A stretch of 64,000 nucleotides of DNA from Chitinophagaceae bacterium IBVUCB1 (GCA_002127285.1 NFUW01000001.1:694057-758056), one strand, 5' to 3'. Counted from the stretch's first letter, positions 7,678 to 17,675 are shown. Notes: generated by a model from the sequence alone, not told the origin. Program-made: numbers and translations.

Positions 7678-8676
7678 TTAGCTTTTATGTGCCAGATAGG
7701 CTTTTGCCATACGCTCTATTGTGTGCTGTATGGGTGTGTAGGCAAAATGCGGCAGGTAGGCAGATAGCTTGGTATTGTTGTAAAAATTCTGCTTCTGCGC
7801 AGTGCGGGCTGTTTCTTTTGTTATAGTTATCTTCTTTCCTGTGATGCGATGCTTCAACATTTCCCATCGCCATACCAGTTCGGTCATCCACCATGTGGCT
7901 TTGATGCGGGGCGGCTTTTTGCCAAGCGCATTTGCCATACGGGTAAAGATGTGCTGATAGCTATGGTTGCCCTCGCAAAGTATAAAGCGTTCTCCGCTTA
8001 CAGGCGATTGCATCAGTTGATACGTGATGCTTGCCACATCCTGCACATCTACCCATCCATTGATGCCTGTGGTATAAAACGGAAATTCCTGATAAGCTAC
8101 TTTCATCAATCGGGCAGAGCCATCGTCCCATTGATGGCTTTCGCCCAATATCACAGCGGGGTTCACTATCACGGCATCTAAGCCCTCTGCCTGTCCGCGC
8201 CATACTTCCAACTCGGCACTATGCTTGCTGTAAGAGTACACGGAATTATACTTACTCTCTTCCCACTGCTCTTCTTCCGTTATTTCTTTGCTGCCCTCGC
8301 TACGCCCCAGCGATGCGATGGAACTGATGTATGCCAGCTTGCGTATGCCCTGCTCTATGGCTTGGTTCACTATATTGGCGGTGCTTTCTACATTAAAGTG
8401 CAGCATCCGTTCTTTGTCTTGCGGGTGAAACGATACCACTGCCGCGCAATGATATAAATCTGTTACTCCCTGCATAGCTGCTTCTACATCATATATATCC
8501 AGCAGGTCGTAGCGCTGCCAACTAACACGGGGCAGGTTTATCATATCGTCCGCAGGAGGGTTGCTGTGGTATAATGCGCGCACTGTATGCCCTTGTGCTG
8601 ATAAGAGCCTTACAAGGTGGCGACCTAAGAAACCACTTGCACCAGTAACGAGGATGATATTTTGGTGTGAGGTCAA
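7678..8676 (-). CDS. NAD(P)-dependent epimerase/dehydratase (extended SDR)
   Basis: 332 residues from a TTG start. N-terminal Rossmann motif VTGASGFLGRHLV, catalytic YSYSKHSAE (YxxxK) near residue 147, and a C-terminal substrate domain. The fold is that of extended short-chain dehydrogenases acting on nucleotide sugars, flavonols or sterol-like substrates; the substrate cannot be assigned. It lies between pheS and rho on the same strand, with 80 nt to pheS and 219 nt to rho, so it may be transcribed alone. Confidence 0.85.
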   Translation of the reverse strand: MTSHQNIILVTGASGFLGRHLVRLLSAQGHTVRALYHSNPPADDMINLPRVSWQRYDLLDIYDVEAAMQGVTDLYHCAAVVSFHPQDKERMLHFNVESTANIVNQAIEQGIRKLAYISSIASLGRSEGSKEITEEEQWEESKYNSVYSYSKHSAELEVWRGQAEGLDAVIVNPAVILGESHQWDDGSARLMKVAYQEFPFYTTGINGWVDVQDVASITYQLMQSPVSGERFILCEGNHSYQHIFTRMANALGKKPPRIKATWWMTELVWRWEMLKHRITGKKITITKETARTAQKQNFYNNTKLSAYLPHFAYTPIQHTIERMAKAYLAHKS

Positions 8677-8756
8677 AAGTCAAAATTTATAACCAAAAAG
8701 TGGTTGTGCAATCCCATATATATGTTTTGACTTCTCACTTTTGCCCTTTGACTTAA

Positions 8757-9782
8757 CTACAGCGATTGAAACTGCTTGAGGAATCGCACATCGTTTTGCG
8801 AATACAAGCGCAGGTCGTTTACCTGATATTTTATTTGTGTGATGCGCTCTACACCCATACCAAAAGCAAAGCCTGTATATACTTCGGGGTCTATACCAAA
8901 GTTGCGCAGCATATTGGGGTGTACCATGCCGCAGCCCAGTATCTCTACCCAACCCGTATGCTTGCACAGGCTGCAACCACTGCCGCCACATACCGTGCAG
9001 GATATATCCATCTCGGCACTCGGCTCTGTAAACGGAAAGTAAGACGGACGGAAACGTACTTTGGTATCTGCGCCAAACATTTCGGTCACGAAGTAGTACA
9101 GCGTTTGTTTCAGGTCTGCAAACGATACGTTTTTATCTATATACAGCCCCTCGCACTGATGGAAGAAACAATGCGCACGTGCAGATATGGTTTCGTTGCG
9201 GTACACACGTCCGGGGCATATTACACGCACGGGCAAGTGTCCCTGCTCCATAATACGCGCCTGTACCGACGAGGTATGCGTACGCAGCACCCAATCGGGG
9301 TTTTGCGATACATAGAACGTGTCTTGCATATCGCGGGCGGGGTGGTGTTCGGGCATATTCAGCGATGTGAAGTTGTGCCAGTCGTCCTCTATCTCGGGCC
9401 CCGTTGCTACACTAAAACCTATCTTCTCGAATATGGAAACGATTTCATTTTCTACCATCCGCAAGGGGTGGCGTGTGCCCAATGGTACAGATGTGCCGGG
9501 CAGGGTAGTATCTATGCCGCTATCTTGCTGTCCGTTGCCGCTTTGCAGATGTGCAAAGGCTTCGTACTTAGCTTCTGCCAGTTGCTTAAAGGTATTGAGC
9601 AATTGCCCTGCTTCTTTTTTCTGCTCTGCGGGTACATTCTTCATCTCGCCAAAAATGGCTTTGACGATACCTTTCGTACCAAGAAATTTGATACGGTAGT
9701 TTTCCAGTTCTGTAGCATCTGCGGGGGCAAATGCATTTATCTCCTGCTCGTATTGCTTTATCTGTTCCTGTAAGGATTGCAT
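8757..9782 (-). CDS. pheS: phenylalanine--tRNA ligase alpha subunit
   Basis: 341 residues. N-terminal coiled coil (residues about 1-75), then the class II aminoacyl-tRNA synthetase core: HTSSVQARIM (motif 2 region), RVYRNE, HQCEGLYID, and the GGSGCSLCKHTGW and GFAFGMGVERI segments (motif 3). It pairs with PheT, not in this window, to charge tRNA-Phe. ATG 9782 is chosen over a longer frame from 9800 because a TATCTTTG -7 element ends only 6 nt before this ATG, so the upstream extension would not be transcribed. The mRNA is probably leaderless or nearly so. Confidence 0.96.
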   Translation of the reverse strand: MQSLQEQIKQYEQEINAFAPADATELENYRIKFLGTKGIVKAIFGEMKNVPAEQKKEAGQLLNTFKQLAEAKYEAFAHLQSGNGQQDSGIDTTLPGTSVPLGTRHPLRMVENEIVSIFEKIGFSVATGPEIEDDWHNFTSLNMPEHHPARDMQDTFYVSQNPDWVLRTHTSSVQARIMEQGHLPVRVICPGRVYRNETISARAHCFFHQCEGLYIDKNVSFADLKQTLYYFVTEMFGADTKVRFRPSYFPFTEPSAEMDISCTVCGGSGCSLCKHTGWVEILGCGMVHPNMLRNFGIDPEVYTGFAFGMGVERITQIKYQVNDLRLYSQNDVRFLKQFQSL

Positions 9783-9788
9783 AGGGCG

Positions 9789-9796
9789 CAAAGATA
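9789..9796 (-). promoter_or_regulatory. -7 element TATCTTTG of pheS
   Basis: Reading the minus strand, TATCTTTG then CGCCCT then ATG. Only 6 nt separate the element from the start codon. Confidence 0.65.
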
Positions 9797-9807
9797 GCAA
9801 CTTAGTA

Positions 9808-9866
9808 GAAAGTAATGAGTAGAGAGTAGAAAGTAGGGAGTAATGAGTAGGGAGTAGAAAGTAGAG
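9808..9866. repeat. AGTAGAGAGTAGAAAG simple repeat
   Basis: Imperfect direct units (AGTAGAAAGTA, ATGAGTAGAGAGTAG, GGGAGTAATGAG) fill most of the gap between pheS and the L,D-transpeptidase gene. A related stub occurs at 598-613. Confidence 0.8.
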
Positions 9867-9887
9867 GTCTTTGGCAGCTATTGCATT

Positions 9888-10394
9888 TTATGGCAATATA
9901 TTAATAGGTATGCCGACGGGGGTGTGGGCATACAGTTCGTCTATCTCCTCGTCTGTAACGGCTATGCAGCCATAAGTCCAATCGCTGGCGGTATGCAGCT
10001 TGCCTATATAACCCTGCCCGTTGGGTAGCCCGTGTATTTTAATATCTCCGCCTGTGGGCTTGCCGAGTGTATTGGCATGTTGCCTGTCTGCATCATTAGG
10101 GTAAGATATACCGAGGTTTTTGTGGCAGGTGCTGTTGGGGTTTTTATCGTGTATATAATACAAGCCCTCGGGTGTGCGCCTGTCGCCCTCGTATTGTTTA
10201 TGCCCTATCGGGTTTTCGCCAAGGGCTATATCGTATGTTTTCAGCAGTTGTTTGTTTTGATATACCTGCATGATACGTTTGCTTTTATATACTACAATAC
10301 TATCTATACTGGCAGCAGCAGGCAGTGCGTTATTCCCTTTGCAGGCAAGTGCCAATAAACTGACGGGCAATACCAGCCATGCTATATTTTTCAT
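9888..10394 (-). CDS. L,D-transpeptidase (YkuD)-family lipoprotein
   Basis: 168 residues from ATG 10394, chosen because it starts a lipoprotein signal (MKNIAWLVLP then LLALAC). The YkuD catalytic domain shows GDRRTPEGLYYI, IHGLPNG and the active-site segment SDWTYGCIAV with the nucleophilic Cys, followed by DEEIDELYAH and VGIPINI. YkuD enzymes form 3-3 crosslinks or attach proteins to peptidoglycan in the periplasm. A longer in-frame start at 10436 has no signal-peptide character. It is divergent from the FadN-type gene. Confidence 0.88.
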   Translation of the reverse strand: MKNIAWLVLPVSLLALACKGNNALPAAASIDSIVVYKSKRIMQVYQNKQLLKTYDIALGENPIGHKQYEGDRRTPEGLYYIHDKNPNSTCHKNLGISYPNDADRQHANTLGKPTGGDIKIHGLPNGQGYIGKLHTASDWTYGCIAVTDEEIDELYAHTPVGIPINILP

Positions 10395-10515
10395 CTTCGG
10401 TTTTTTAGTACAGATGCCGTTTGGCATATATTTCATAAAAGCACATTGTTAAGAATATCATAAGCTGATAAAGAGCCGCGGTTTTTTGGTTAAATTGTGT
10501 ATCTAAATAATTGGC

Positions 10516-12921
10516 ATGAAGAACAGGACTATACGCAAGGTAGCGGTAGTAGGCAGTGGCGTAATGGGCAGCCGCATAGCCTGCCATTTTGCAGGCATCG
10601 GTGTGCAGGTATGGTTGCTGGATATTGTACCCAACGAACTGAACGCCGCAGAACAGGCTAAAGGGTTAACGCTGGCTGATAAAGCCGTGCGCAACCGTAT
10701 AGTAAACGATGCGCTGCAAGCCACACTAAAGGGTAAGCCAAGTGCTGTATATACCAAAGAAGTAGCCAAGCTGATACAAACAGGCAATCTGGAAGATGAT
10801 ATTGCCGTACTAAGCGATTGCGACTGGATAATAGAAGCGGTAATAGAGCGGCTGGACATCAAACAGAAAGTATTTGAGAAAATAGAGCAATACCGCAAAC
10901 AGGGTACACTCATCACCACCAATACATCGGGCATACCCATACACCTGATGAGCGAGGGCAGAAGCGAAGATTTCAAACAACATTTTTGCGGTACGCACTT
11001 CTTTAATCCACCACGCTATCTGCGCTTGTTGGAAGTAATACCCGCACCTGACACCAAACAGGATGTGATAGACTTTCTGATGCTGTATGGCGATAAGCAC
11101 CTTGGCAAAACAACCGTGCTGTGCAAAGACACACCCGCATTTATTGCCAACCGTGTAGGCGTATTCGGCTTTATGGCTGTGTTTCATGCCATGCAACAAT
11201 TAGGGCTGTCGGTAGATGAGGTAGATGCGCTGACGGGTACGGTAATGGGCAGGCCTAAATCTGCTACCTTCCGCACGGGCGATGTAGTAGGTTTGGACAC
11301 GTTGGTGCATGTGGCAAAAGCATTGCCGCAAAACGTACCAAACGACGAGGCGAAAGACATCTTCAAACTACCATCGTTTCTGGAAAAAATGGTAGAGAAC
11401 AAATGGCTGGGCGATAAAACAGGGCAAGGGTTTTATAAGAAAATGAAAGGTGGGGGAGCGAAACCCGAGATACTGACGCTGAACCTGCAAACAATGGACT
11501 ATGGCCCTAAAGTGAAAGCCAAATTTGCTACACTGGAAACTGCCAAACCCATTGACAACCTGCATCAACGCTTAGGTGTGCTGTATGCAGGGCAAGACAA
11601 GGCAGGCGATTTTTACAGGCTCTTTCATCACATGCTGTTTGCCTACGCAAGCAACCGCATACCGGAAATAGCAGACGAACTATATAAAATAGACGATGCG
11701 CTGAAAGCGGGCTTTGGCTGGGAGATAGGCGCGTTTGAAAGCTGGGATGTATTGGGTGTTGCTAAAGTTGCTGCGCAGATGAAAGCTGCGGGCATTATGC
11801 CTGCCAGTTGGGTAGATGATATGCTGGCTGCGGGCAATACCACGTTCTACAAAACTGAAAACGGGCAACGCAAGTATTACGATGTAGTAAACAAAACATA
11901 CAAAGCCATCCCCGGTACGGGTACATTCATATTGCTGGAGCATCTGGACGAACAAGTAGTTTGGAAAAACAGCGCCTGCAAGCTCTACGATATTGGCGAT
12001 GGTGTAGTAGCCCTTCGATGGGATACGAAGATGAACAGCATTGGCGGCGAGGTATTGGAAGCAGTACAAAAATCTATCGTTATTGCTGAAGAGCAATATA
12101 ACGGATTGGTAATAGCCAATGGCGGTGCCAACTTCAGCGCGGGGGCTAATGTGGGTTTGATATTCATGTTTGCAGCCGAGCAGGAATATGACGAGTTGGA
12201 TATGGCTATACGCCAGTTTCAGAACACAACGATGCGTATGCGGTATAGCAGCATACCTGTTGTTATAGCCCCCCATGGCATGACGCTGGGCGGTGGCTGC
12301 GAAATGTGCCTGCATGCAGATGCCGTACAGGCTGCGGCAGAGAGTTATATAGGTTTGGTAGAGATGGGGGTAGGGTTGATACCGGGCGGTGGTGGCACTA
12401 AGGAGTTGGTAGTACGCGCGCACGATAGAAACATCAAAGAAGATATAGAACTGAATTATTTACAACAACTGTTTATCAATATCGGTACGGCAAAAGTATC
12501 TACATCTGCGCACGAGGCTTATGAATTATCTATCCTGCGCAAGGGTACAGATGCAATCTCCATCAACCCCGACAGGCGCATTGCTGATGCCAAACGCAAA
12601 GTAATGCTGCTGCACGAACAGGGCTATACACAACCTGCACCACGTACAGACATCAGGGTGCAAGGGCGTAGCGGGTTAGGTGCATTGATGGCAGGTATAC
12701 ACGGTATGTGGCGCGGCAACTACATCAGCGATTACGATAAATTCATAGCCGAAAAACTGGCGCATGTTATGTGTGGCGGCGACCTGAGCGCACCCACTTT
12801 GGTAAGCGAACAATATTTGCTTGACCTTGAACGGGAAACATTCCTTAGCTTGTGCGGGCAGCGCAAAACGCTGGAACGACTGCAAAGCATTTTACAAACA
12901 GGCAAACCATTGAGAAACTAA
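10516..12921 (+). CDS. 3-hydroxyacyl-CoA dehydrogenase / enoyl-CoA hydratase (FadN type)
   Basis: 801 residues. The N-terminal dehydrogenase comes first: NAD-binding VAVVGSGVMGSRIA, then GTHFFNPPRYLRLLEVIP with the catalytic His. The C-terminal crotonase domain (from about residue 490) contains GGANFSAGANVG, MTLGGGCEM and VEMGVGLIPGGGGTKE. Dehydrogenase-then-hydratase order matches B. subtilis FadN rather than E. coli FadB/FadJ. It catalyses two steps of fatty-acid beta-oxidation; no thiolase or acyl-CoA dehydrogenase gene is adjacent. The next gene starts 5 nt after the stop, so this heads a tight run through comEC. Confidence 0.93.
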   Translation: MKNRTIRKVAVVGSGVMGSRIACHFAGIGVQVWLLDIVPNELNAAEQAKGLTLADKAVRNRIVNDALQATLKGKPSAVYTKEVAKLIQTGNLEDDIAVLSDCDWIIEAVIERLDIKQKVFEKIEQYRKQGTLITTNTSGIPIHLMSEGRSEDFKQHFCGTHFFNPPRYLRLLEVIPAPDTKQDVIDFLMLYGDKHLGKTTVLCKDTPAFIANRVGVFGFMAVFHAMQQLGLSVDEVDALTGTVMGRPKSATFRTGDVVGLDTLVHVAKALPQNVPNDEAKDIFKLPSFLEKMVENKWLGDKTGQGFYKKMKGGGAKPEILTLNLQTMDYGPKVKAKFATLETAKPIDNLHQRLGVLYAGQDKAGDFYRLFHHMLFAYASNRIPEIADELYKIDDALKAGFGWEIGAFESWDVLGVAKVAAQMKAAGIMPASWVDDMLAAGNTTFYKTENGQRKYYDVVNKTYKAIPGTGTFILLEHLDEQVVWKNSACKLYDIGDGVVALRWDTKMNSIGGEVLEAVQKSIVIAEEQYNGLVIANGGANFSAGANVGLIFMFAAEQEYDELDMAIRQFQNTTMRMRYSSIPVVIAPHGMTLGGGCEMCLHADAVQAAAESYIGLVEMGVGLIPGGGGTKELVVRAHDRNIKEDIELNYLQQLFINIGTAKVSTSAHEAYELSILRKGTDAISINPDRRIADAKRKVMLLHEQGYTQPAPRTDIRVQGRSGLGALMAGIHGMWRGNYISDYDKFIAEKLAHVMCGGDLSAPTLVSEQYLLDLERETFLSLCGQRKTLERLQSILQTGKPLRN

Positions 12922-12926
12922 ACTAC

Positions 12927-13733
12927 TTGAAGACAATCTTTCTATATATCTCCTTATGGGCTACAACGGTCGCACCACTGTATGCACAAACACCACAACA
13001 AGTGCAGCAAGATTTGCAGGCACATTTGCAGCATATACAATATTGGCGGTTTGAGTATTCGGCAGAAGATACCGTGTTTAAAGAAACGGTTAGTCAGGAT
13101 GATTCCATCATACAAGCCAACAAACAGTTATTGGCATACATCACCGCAAAAGGCGCATCAAGACAGATGCTGCAAGCAGACATCAAGCTACCCGAAAACA
13201 GCGACCTGAAAATCACCACATCGCCCGATGGCAAGCTGCGTGTATATAGTTGGGATGCACAAACAGGCAATACCACACACCACTACTATGCCATAGCCCA
13301 ATACGAAACCAAAACAGGAGTTGCAACAACAGTACTGAATGATGTACCCCAACCCATAGTCGAAAGCACACCTGCAAGCGGCAGTTATTATGATGTGCAA
13401 ACCATAACAGCTAATAATGGCAAAAAATATTACCTGCTGTTTTCTTCATCACTCGGCAATCAGGTTACTAAAACCGTCTCGGCATATAGTATTGATAACA
13501 CATTGAGCACAGCGGATTTGTTTCGTGTGGCAGACAAGTCGCTTAACACGATTGAATATACCTACGATCAAGCCGCCAACTACGATTTTAAAAAAATGAA
13601 AGAGCGATACACCATACACATCAGCAAGCAGAAACTGTATGTACCCGTTATGGATGGGGCAAATATTTCGGGGCAATGGCTGATATATGTATGGAATGGT
13701 GAACAGTTTGTTTTTGATAAAAATGCAAAGTAA
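12927..13733 (+). CDS. unknown secreted protein
   Basis: 268 residues from TTG 12927. The start is placed there because it begins a signal peptide (LKTIFLYISLWATT, ending PLYAQ) 5 nt after the upstream stop. The mature part is rich in beta-type sequence with no domain that I recognise. The C-terminal 25 residues (KLYVPVMDG, GQWLIYVWNGEQFVF) look like a small sheet. It overlaps the next gene by 11 nt, so translation is probably coupled. Periplasmic or outer-membrane location is inferred from the signal peptide. Confidence 0.75.
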   Translation: MKTIFLYISLWATTVAPLYAQTPQQVQQDLQAHLQHIQYWRFEYSAEDTVFKETVSQDDSIIQANKQLLAYITAKGASRQMLQADIKLPENSDLKITTSPDGKLRVYSWDAQTGNTTHHYYAIAQYETKTGVATTVLNDVPQPIVESTPASGSYYDVQTITANNGKKYYLLFSSSLGNQVTKTVSAYSIDNTLSTADLFRVADKSLNTIEYTYDQAANYDFKKMKERYTIHISKQKLYVPVMDGANISGQWLIYVWNGEQFVFDKNAK

Positions 13734-15555
13734 GAAGATATTATATACCATATTGGCTACGCTGTTATTATGCACAGCGCCTTGTTTGCTATACGCGCAG
13801 AGCGATGCGTTGACTACTGCCCGCAGCCATGTACAGAAAAAAGAATACACTAAAGCAACAGAGCTATACCAAAAGCTGTATGATAAAAACCCTGCTGACT
13901 ACGACTTGTATAACGAGTATCTGGATATGCTGCTGACAGCCAAAGATTATAAGCAGGCAGAAAAAGTAGTAGATATACAAAAACAAGTGCGCACAGGGTT
14001 TCCTATGCTGTATGTAGATGCAGGCAGGGTGATGCTGGAAGCAGGCAAAGACAAAAAAGCAACGGAGCAATTTGACGAGGCAGTTGCTAAACTGAACGGA
14101 GATGAAAGCTGGACAAGGCAGACGGCTAATAAATTCATCGAGATAGGACAAGATGATTACGCCATCAAAACCTATGAAAAAATACGTGCTCAATACCGTA
14201 CAGACTTTATGTATGCGGGTGTGTTATCGAGGCTGTATGCCAAGAAAGGAGAAACAGAAAAAGCCATTAGTGTTATGCTGGATGGTGGGCATCCGTATAT
14301 GGTAAATGCCAGTGAAGACACCAAGGCAGGACTGTTAGAGATATTAGGTACAGATGCGAAGAAGCTGCAGGCAGGACAAAAAGCCATCATAAAAAAAATA
14401 AATGAGCAACCCGACAATCCGTATTATTCCGATTTGCTCACATGGCTATATACGCAAAAAGATGATTGGGATGGCGCACTGATGCAAGCCATAGCACTGG
14501 ATGAGCGATTGAAGGAGCTGGGTGAGCGCATTATGGACTTTGCTCGATATGCTGCAAAAGAAGAACAGCATGAAATAGCAGTGAAAGCATACGAAGAAGT
14601 AATCAACATGGGCAACGATAAGCCCTACTATACCGTTGCAAGAAATGAACGACTGGGGGTACTCTTTGCGCAACTGCAAAAAAACGTAAGCTATACTAAA
14701 GAAGATGTAGCCGCATTGGCAAAGCAATATGACGAGTTCTTTACGCAATCGCCACAATACTACATCAACGAAGCCGTGCGCGACTATGCCAAGCTACAGG
14801 CGCAATACAATAACAATCCTAAGTCGGGCATCGCTATTCTGCAAAAAGCATTATCGCAAAATGGCATTACCAAATTCCTGAAAGGGCAATGCAAACTGCA
14901 ACTGGGCGATTACAACATACTGGATGGCGAAATATGGGAAGCATCGCTGTTGTATAGCCAAGTAGATAAAGATTTCAGAGAAGATTTACTGGGTGAAGAA
15001 GCCCGTTTCAGAAACGCGAAACTTGCATATTACCGTGGCGATTTTGACTGGGCACAGGGGCAACTGACAGTACTGAAAGCATCTACCGCCGAGTTGATTG
15101 CCAATGATGCGCTCTACCTATCTATACTGATAACAGAGAATCTGGCAGAAGACAGCAACTATGTGCCGCTTCGCCGCTTTGCGTATGCAGATCTGCTGCT
15201 GTTTCAAAACAAGGACAAAGAAGCCGATGCATTGCTGGATAGCATCGTTACCCATTACCCCGAACATCCTTTGTACGACGATATACTACTGCAAAAAGCA
15301 AAGCTGGCACAAAAACACCGTGCTTATGATAAAGCTCTTGCCTATCTCAATATCATACACGATAAGCATGGCAAAGACGTATTGGGCGATGATGCGGTGT
15401 TTCGCATAGCAGATATATACGAGCGATACCTGCAAAAACCGGAGCAAGCGAAAAAATATTACGAGATGCTGATACTGGAATACCCTGGCAGCACCTATAT
15501 ACAAACGGCACGCAACAAATTGGGTGCATTGCAATCAGCCACAATCGTTCCTTAG
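13723..15555 (+). CDS. large secreted TPR protein
   Basis: 610 residues from ATG 13723 (start MQSKKILYTILATLLL, signal ending LLYAQ). The whole mature chain is alpha-helical repeat of TPR type, e.g. YTKATELYQKLYDKNPADYD and the last units KAKLAQKHRAYDKALAYL and KPEQAKKYYEMLILEYPGS. These C-terminal units resemble the repeats of BamD-like and YbgF-like periplasmic scaffolds. It overlaps the upstream secreted protein by 11 nt and ends 6 nt before comEC, so all are likely one operon. Specific partner unknown. Confidence 0.85.
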   Translation: MQSKKILYTILATLLLCTAPCLLYAQSDALTTARSHVQKKEYTKATELYQKLYDKNPADYDLYNEYLDMLLTAKDYKQAEKVVDIQKQVRTGFPMLYVDAGRVMLEAGKDKKATEQFDEAVAKLNGDESWTRQTANKFIEIGQDDYAIKTYEKIRAQYRTDFMYAGVLSRLYAKKGETEKAISVMLDGGHPYMVNASEDTKAGLLEILGTDAKKLQAGQKAIIKKINEQPDNPYYSDLLTWLYTQKDDWDGALMQAIALDERLKELGERIMDFARYAAKEEQHEIAVKAYEEVINMGNDKPYYTVARNERLGVLFAQLQKNVSYTKEDVAALAKQYDEFFTQSPQYYINEAVRDYAKLQAQYNNNPKSGIAILQKALSQNGITKFLKGQCKLQLGDYNILDGEIWEASLLYSQVDKDFREDLLGEEARFRNAKLAYYRGDFDWAQGQLTVLKASTAELIANDALYLSILITENLAEDSNYVPLRRFAYADLLLFQNKDKEADALLDSIVTHYPEHPLYDDILLQKAKLAQKHRAYDKALAYLNIIHDKHGKDVLGDDAVFRIADIYERYLQKPEQAKKYYEMLILEYPGSTYIQTARNKLGALQSATIVP

Positions 15556-15561
15556 CAACGC

Positions 15562-17613
15562 ATGAAACGCTGGCCATTACAAGAAGCATGGTTTTGGGAG
15601 CGTGCACCGTTCTTTCGGTTGTTGTTGCCTGTTATACTTGGCATTATGCTGTATAGCTATATTCGCCCGGCTTACCACAGCGTTATACTCATATCCGCTA
15701 TTGTATCATTTATAGGCTTTGCAGTAGTAAGCAGCATCAAGTCGCAAAGTAATGTATTGAGATGGCTGCGATTTGCAAGCCTGCATGTTACTTTGATGGC
15801 AGCCGCATGGTTGCTTTCTTATTTTAATGATGTACAAAACGATAGCCAATGGTATGCACACCACAATAGTGATGCATATATAGCCCGCATTACTATCCCG
15901 CCAACAGAAAAAGAGAAAACATGGAAACTGGCAGTAGATATCATCGGCACAATAGATGGCAAAGCCACAAGAGGCAGGGCTTTCGTGTATGTATATAAAA
16001 ACAAATTGCCCCTGCTCTTTGCGCAAGGCGATACAATTATATTACCCAACAACCTGCAAACCATTGCTACAACCGGCAACCCGTTTGCATTTGACTATGC
16101 TGCTTATTGCAACAGAAACAATATCTATCATCAGCAATTCTTAAGCACCGATGATATAGTGCTATACAATAAAGCTAAGCCATCAGATATAGGGTGGGTT
16201 CAGCGTTTGCACAATCAAACTGTCAGCATTATTGACAGGTACATCAAAGACAAAAAAGTAGCGGGCTTGATGCAGGCTATGTTGATTGGCGAAGAAGCCA
16301 ATCTGGATGCGGACACCAGAAATGCCTATGCAGCAACAGGCATTATACATATCATTGCTATTTCGGGTTCACACATTACTTTCTTCTTTATTGCTATCGC
16401 CGTTTTGCTTGGGTGGATAAAACACAAAAAATGGAAGTGGGTAAAATACATAGCAGCCATACCGTTGATATGGCTCTACGTAGCCATGAGTGGCGCACCA
16501 CCAAGCGCCGTTCGTGCCGCGCTTATGTTCTCCATATTAGGCATTGGCTTTGCATTTGGCAAGCAATCGTATAGCCTGAACCACCTGTTTGCTACAGCGT
16601 TTATATTATTATGTGCAGAGCCGATGTGGCTATATGCCATTGGTTTTCAGTTATCTTTTATAGCGGTCTTGTCGCTAATCATTTTTTATCGCCCAATCTA
16701 TAAATGGTATATACCCGCCAATCGTATTGCCCGTTTGCTATGGCAGGTAGTAGCAGCCAGTATTGCAGCCGAAATATTAGTAGCACCATTAGTAGTGTAT
16801 TATTTCCACTTGTTTCCATTACTCTTTATCGTAGCCAATATAGCAGCGTATCTTTTTATGGGCATTGCATTAGTGGGTGGTATGTTGTTAGTAGTGTTCA
16901 GCACTGTGCCTGCTGTTGCAGGGGTTATCGGCTTATGTATCGAATACATTGTATCTCTCTTCAACAGGCTTGTATATACCATGCAAACTGTCAACCCTGC
17001 ATCGTTCAGCTATTTGTACATAGACGCTACGGAGTTGTTTTTATTATTCCTGATAGTAACGGGATTGTCCGTTTACTTCTTCAAGCAGAAAAAAGAATGG
17101 CTTTATATAGGTTTAATAGCTGCTGTATTATTGATGGCTTCTTTCAACATAAAAGAATGGCAAGCACTGCATCAGCAAAAACTCGTAGTCTATAACATCA
17201 ATAAAGCAAACCACGTAGAACTGATACAAGGCATGCAACACCAAATTATTTGCACTGACACTACTATTGATGAGCAAAAGAAAAACTATGTATTAAAACC
17301 AGCACATACAGGCTTCCGTGCTTGGCACAGGGGCAAACCAATAAATGAAGTCATTTTCTGCATAGGTAACAATACCGCGTTGGTACTGAACCAGAAGCCA
17401 ATAACAAATAACAGTTTCCCTGTAGATTATGTCATTATTAATTATCAGGCAACACCTCAAGACCTGCCACTTATCAATAGGGCATTTTCGCCAAAGCAAA
17501 TAGTGATGGGCAACAACCTGCCACGCTATGCGATGGATGTAATTGACACAGCCGCTGCCATACAAGGCATCCCTCTATGGGCAGTTTCCCGAAAAGGGGC
17601 ATTTATATTATAA
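15562..17613 (+). CDS. comEC: ComEC/Rec2-type competence membrane protein
   Basis: 683 residues. N-terminal membrane helices and an OB-like periplasmic domain (residues about 30-190), then the conserved competence core: QAMLIGEEANLD, IIHIIAISGSHITFFFIA and GAPPSAVRAALMFSI, with about nine helices to residue 520. ComEC forms the inner-membrane channel for single-stranded DNA during natural transformation. The C-terminal 150 residues occupy the position of the metallo-beta-lactamase-like domain, but no HxHxDH motif is present, so the domain is degenerate or replaced. It is the last gene of the tight run from 10516. Confidence 0.9.
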   Translation: MKRWPLQEAWFWERAPFFRLLLPVILGIMLYSYIRPAYHSVILISAIVSFIGFAVVSSIKSQSNVLRWLRFASLHVTLMAAAWLLSYFNDVQNDSQWYAHHNSDAYIARITIPPTEKEKTWKLAVDIIGTIDGKATRGRAFVYVYKNKLPLLFAQGDTIILPNNLQTIATTGNPFAFDYAAYCNRNNIYHQQFLSTDDIVLYNKAKPSDIGWVQRLHNQTVSIIDRYIKDKKVAGLMQAMLIGEEANLDADTRNAYAATGIIHIIAISGSHITFFFIAIAVLLGWIKHKKWKWVKYIAAIPLIWLYVAMSGAPPSAVRAALMFSILGIGFAFGKQSYSLNHLFATAFILLCAEPMWLYAIGFQLSFIAVLSLIIFYRPIYKWYIPANRIARLLWQVVAASIAAEILVAPLVVYYFHLFPLLFIVANIAAYLFMGIALVGGMLLVVFSTVPAVAGVIGLCIEYIVSLFNRLVYTMQTVNPASFSYLYIDATELFLLFLIVTGLSVYFFKQKKEWLYIGLIAAVLLMASFNIKEWQALHQQKLVVYNINKANHVELIQGMQHQIICTDTTIDEQKKNYVLKPAHTGFRAWHRGKPINEVIFCIGNNTALVLNQKPITNNSFPVDYVIINYQATPQDLPLINRAFSPKQIVMGNNLPRYAMDVIDTAAAIQGIPLWAVSRKGAFIL

Positions 17614-17632
17614 GTTTCCGCCCCCTTTTAAT

Positions 17633-17640
17633 TATCTTTG
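17633..17640 (+). promoter_or_regulatory. -7 element TATCTTTG of purH
   Basis: TATCTTTG matches TAnnTTTG, 35 nt upstream of the purH ATG. A loose inverted repeat AAAAGGGG / CCCCTTTT (17592-17599 with 17622-17629) at the end of comEC lies just before it. Confidence 0.6.
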
Positions 17641-17675
17641 CGGCTCATTTTTCATAGTCATTAAAAGTTTTTTGC

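Noticed and set aside
8766-9773. 335-codon open frame opposite pheS
   Set aside because: Antisense shadow of pheS; no start context or domain.
17592-17629. AAAAGGGG / CCCCTTTT as a comEC terminator
   Set aside because: The loop is 22 nt and the right arm is followed by AATTATC, so it is too weak to call.
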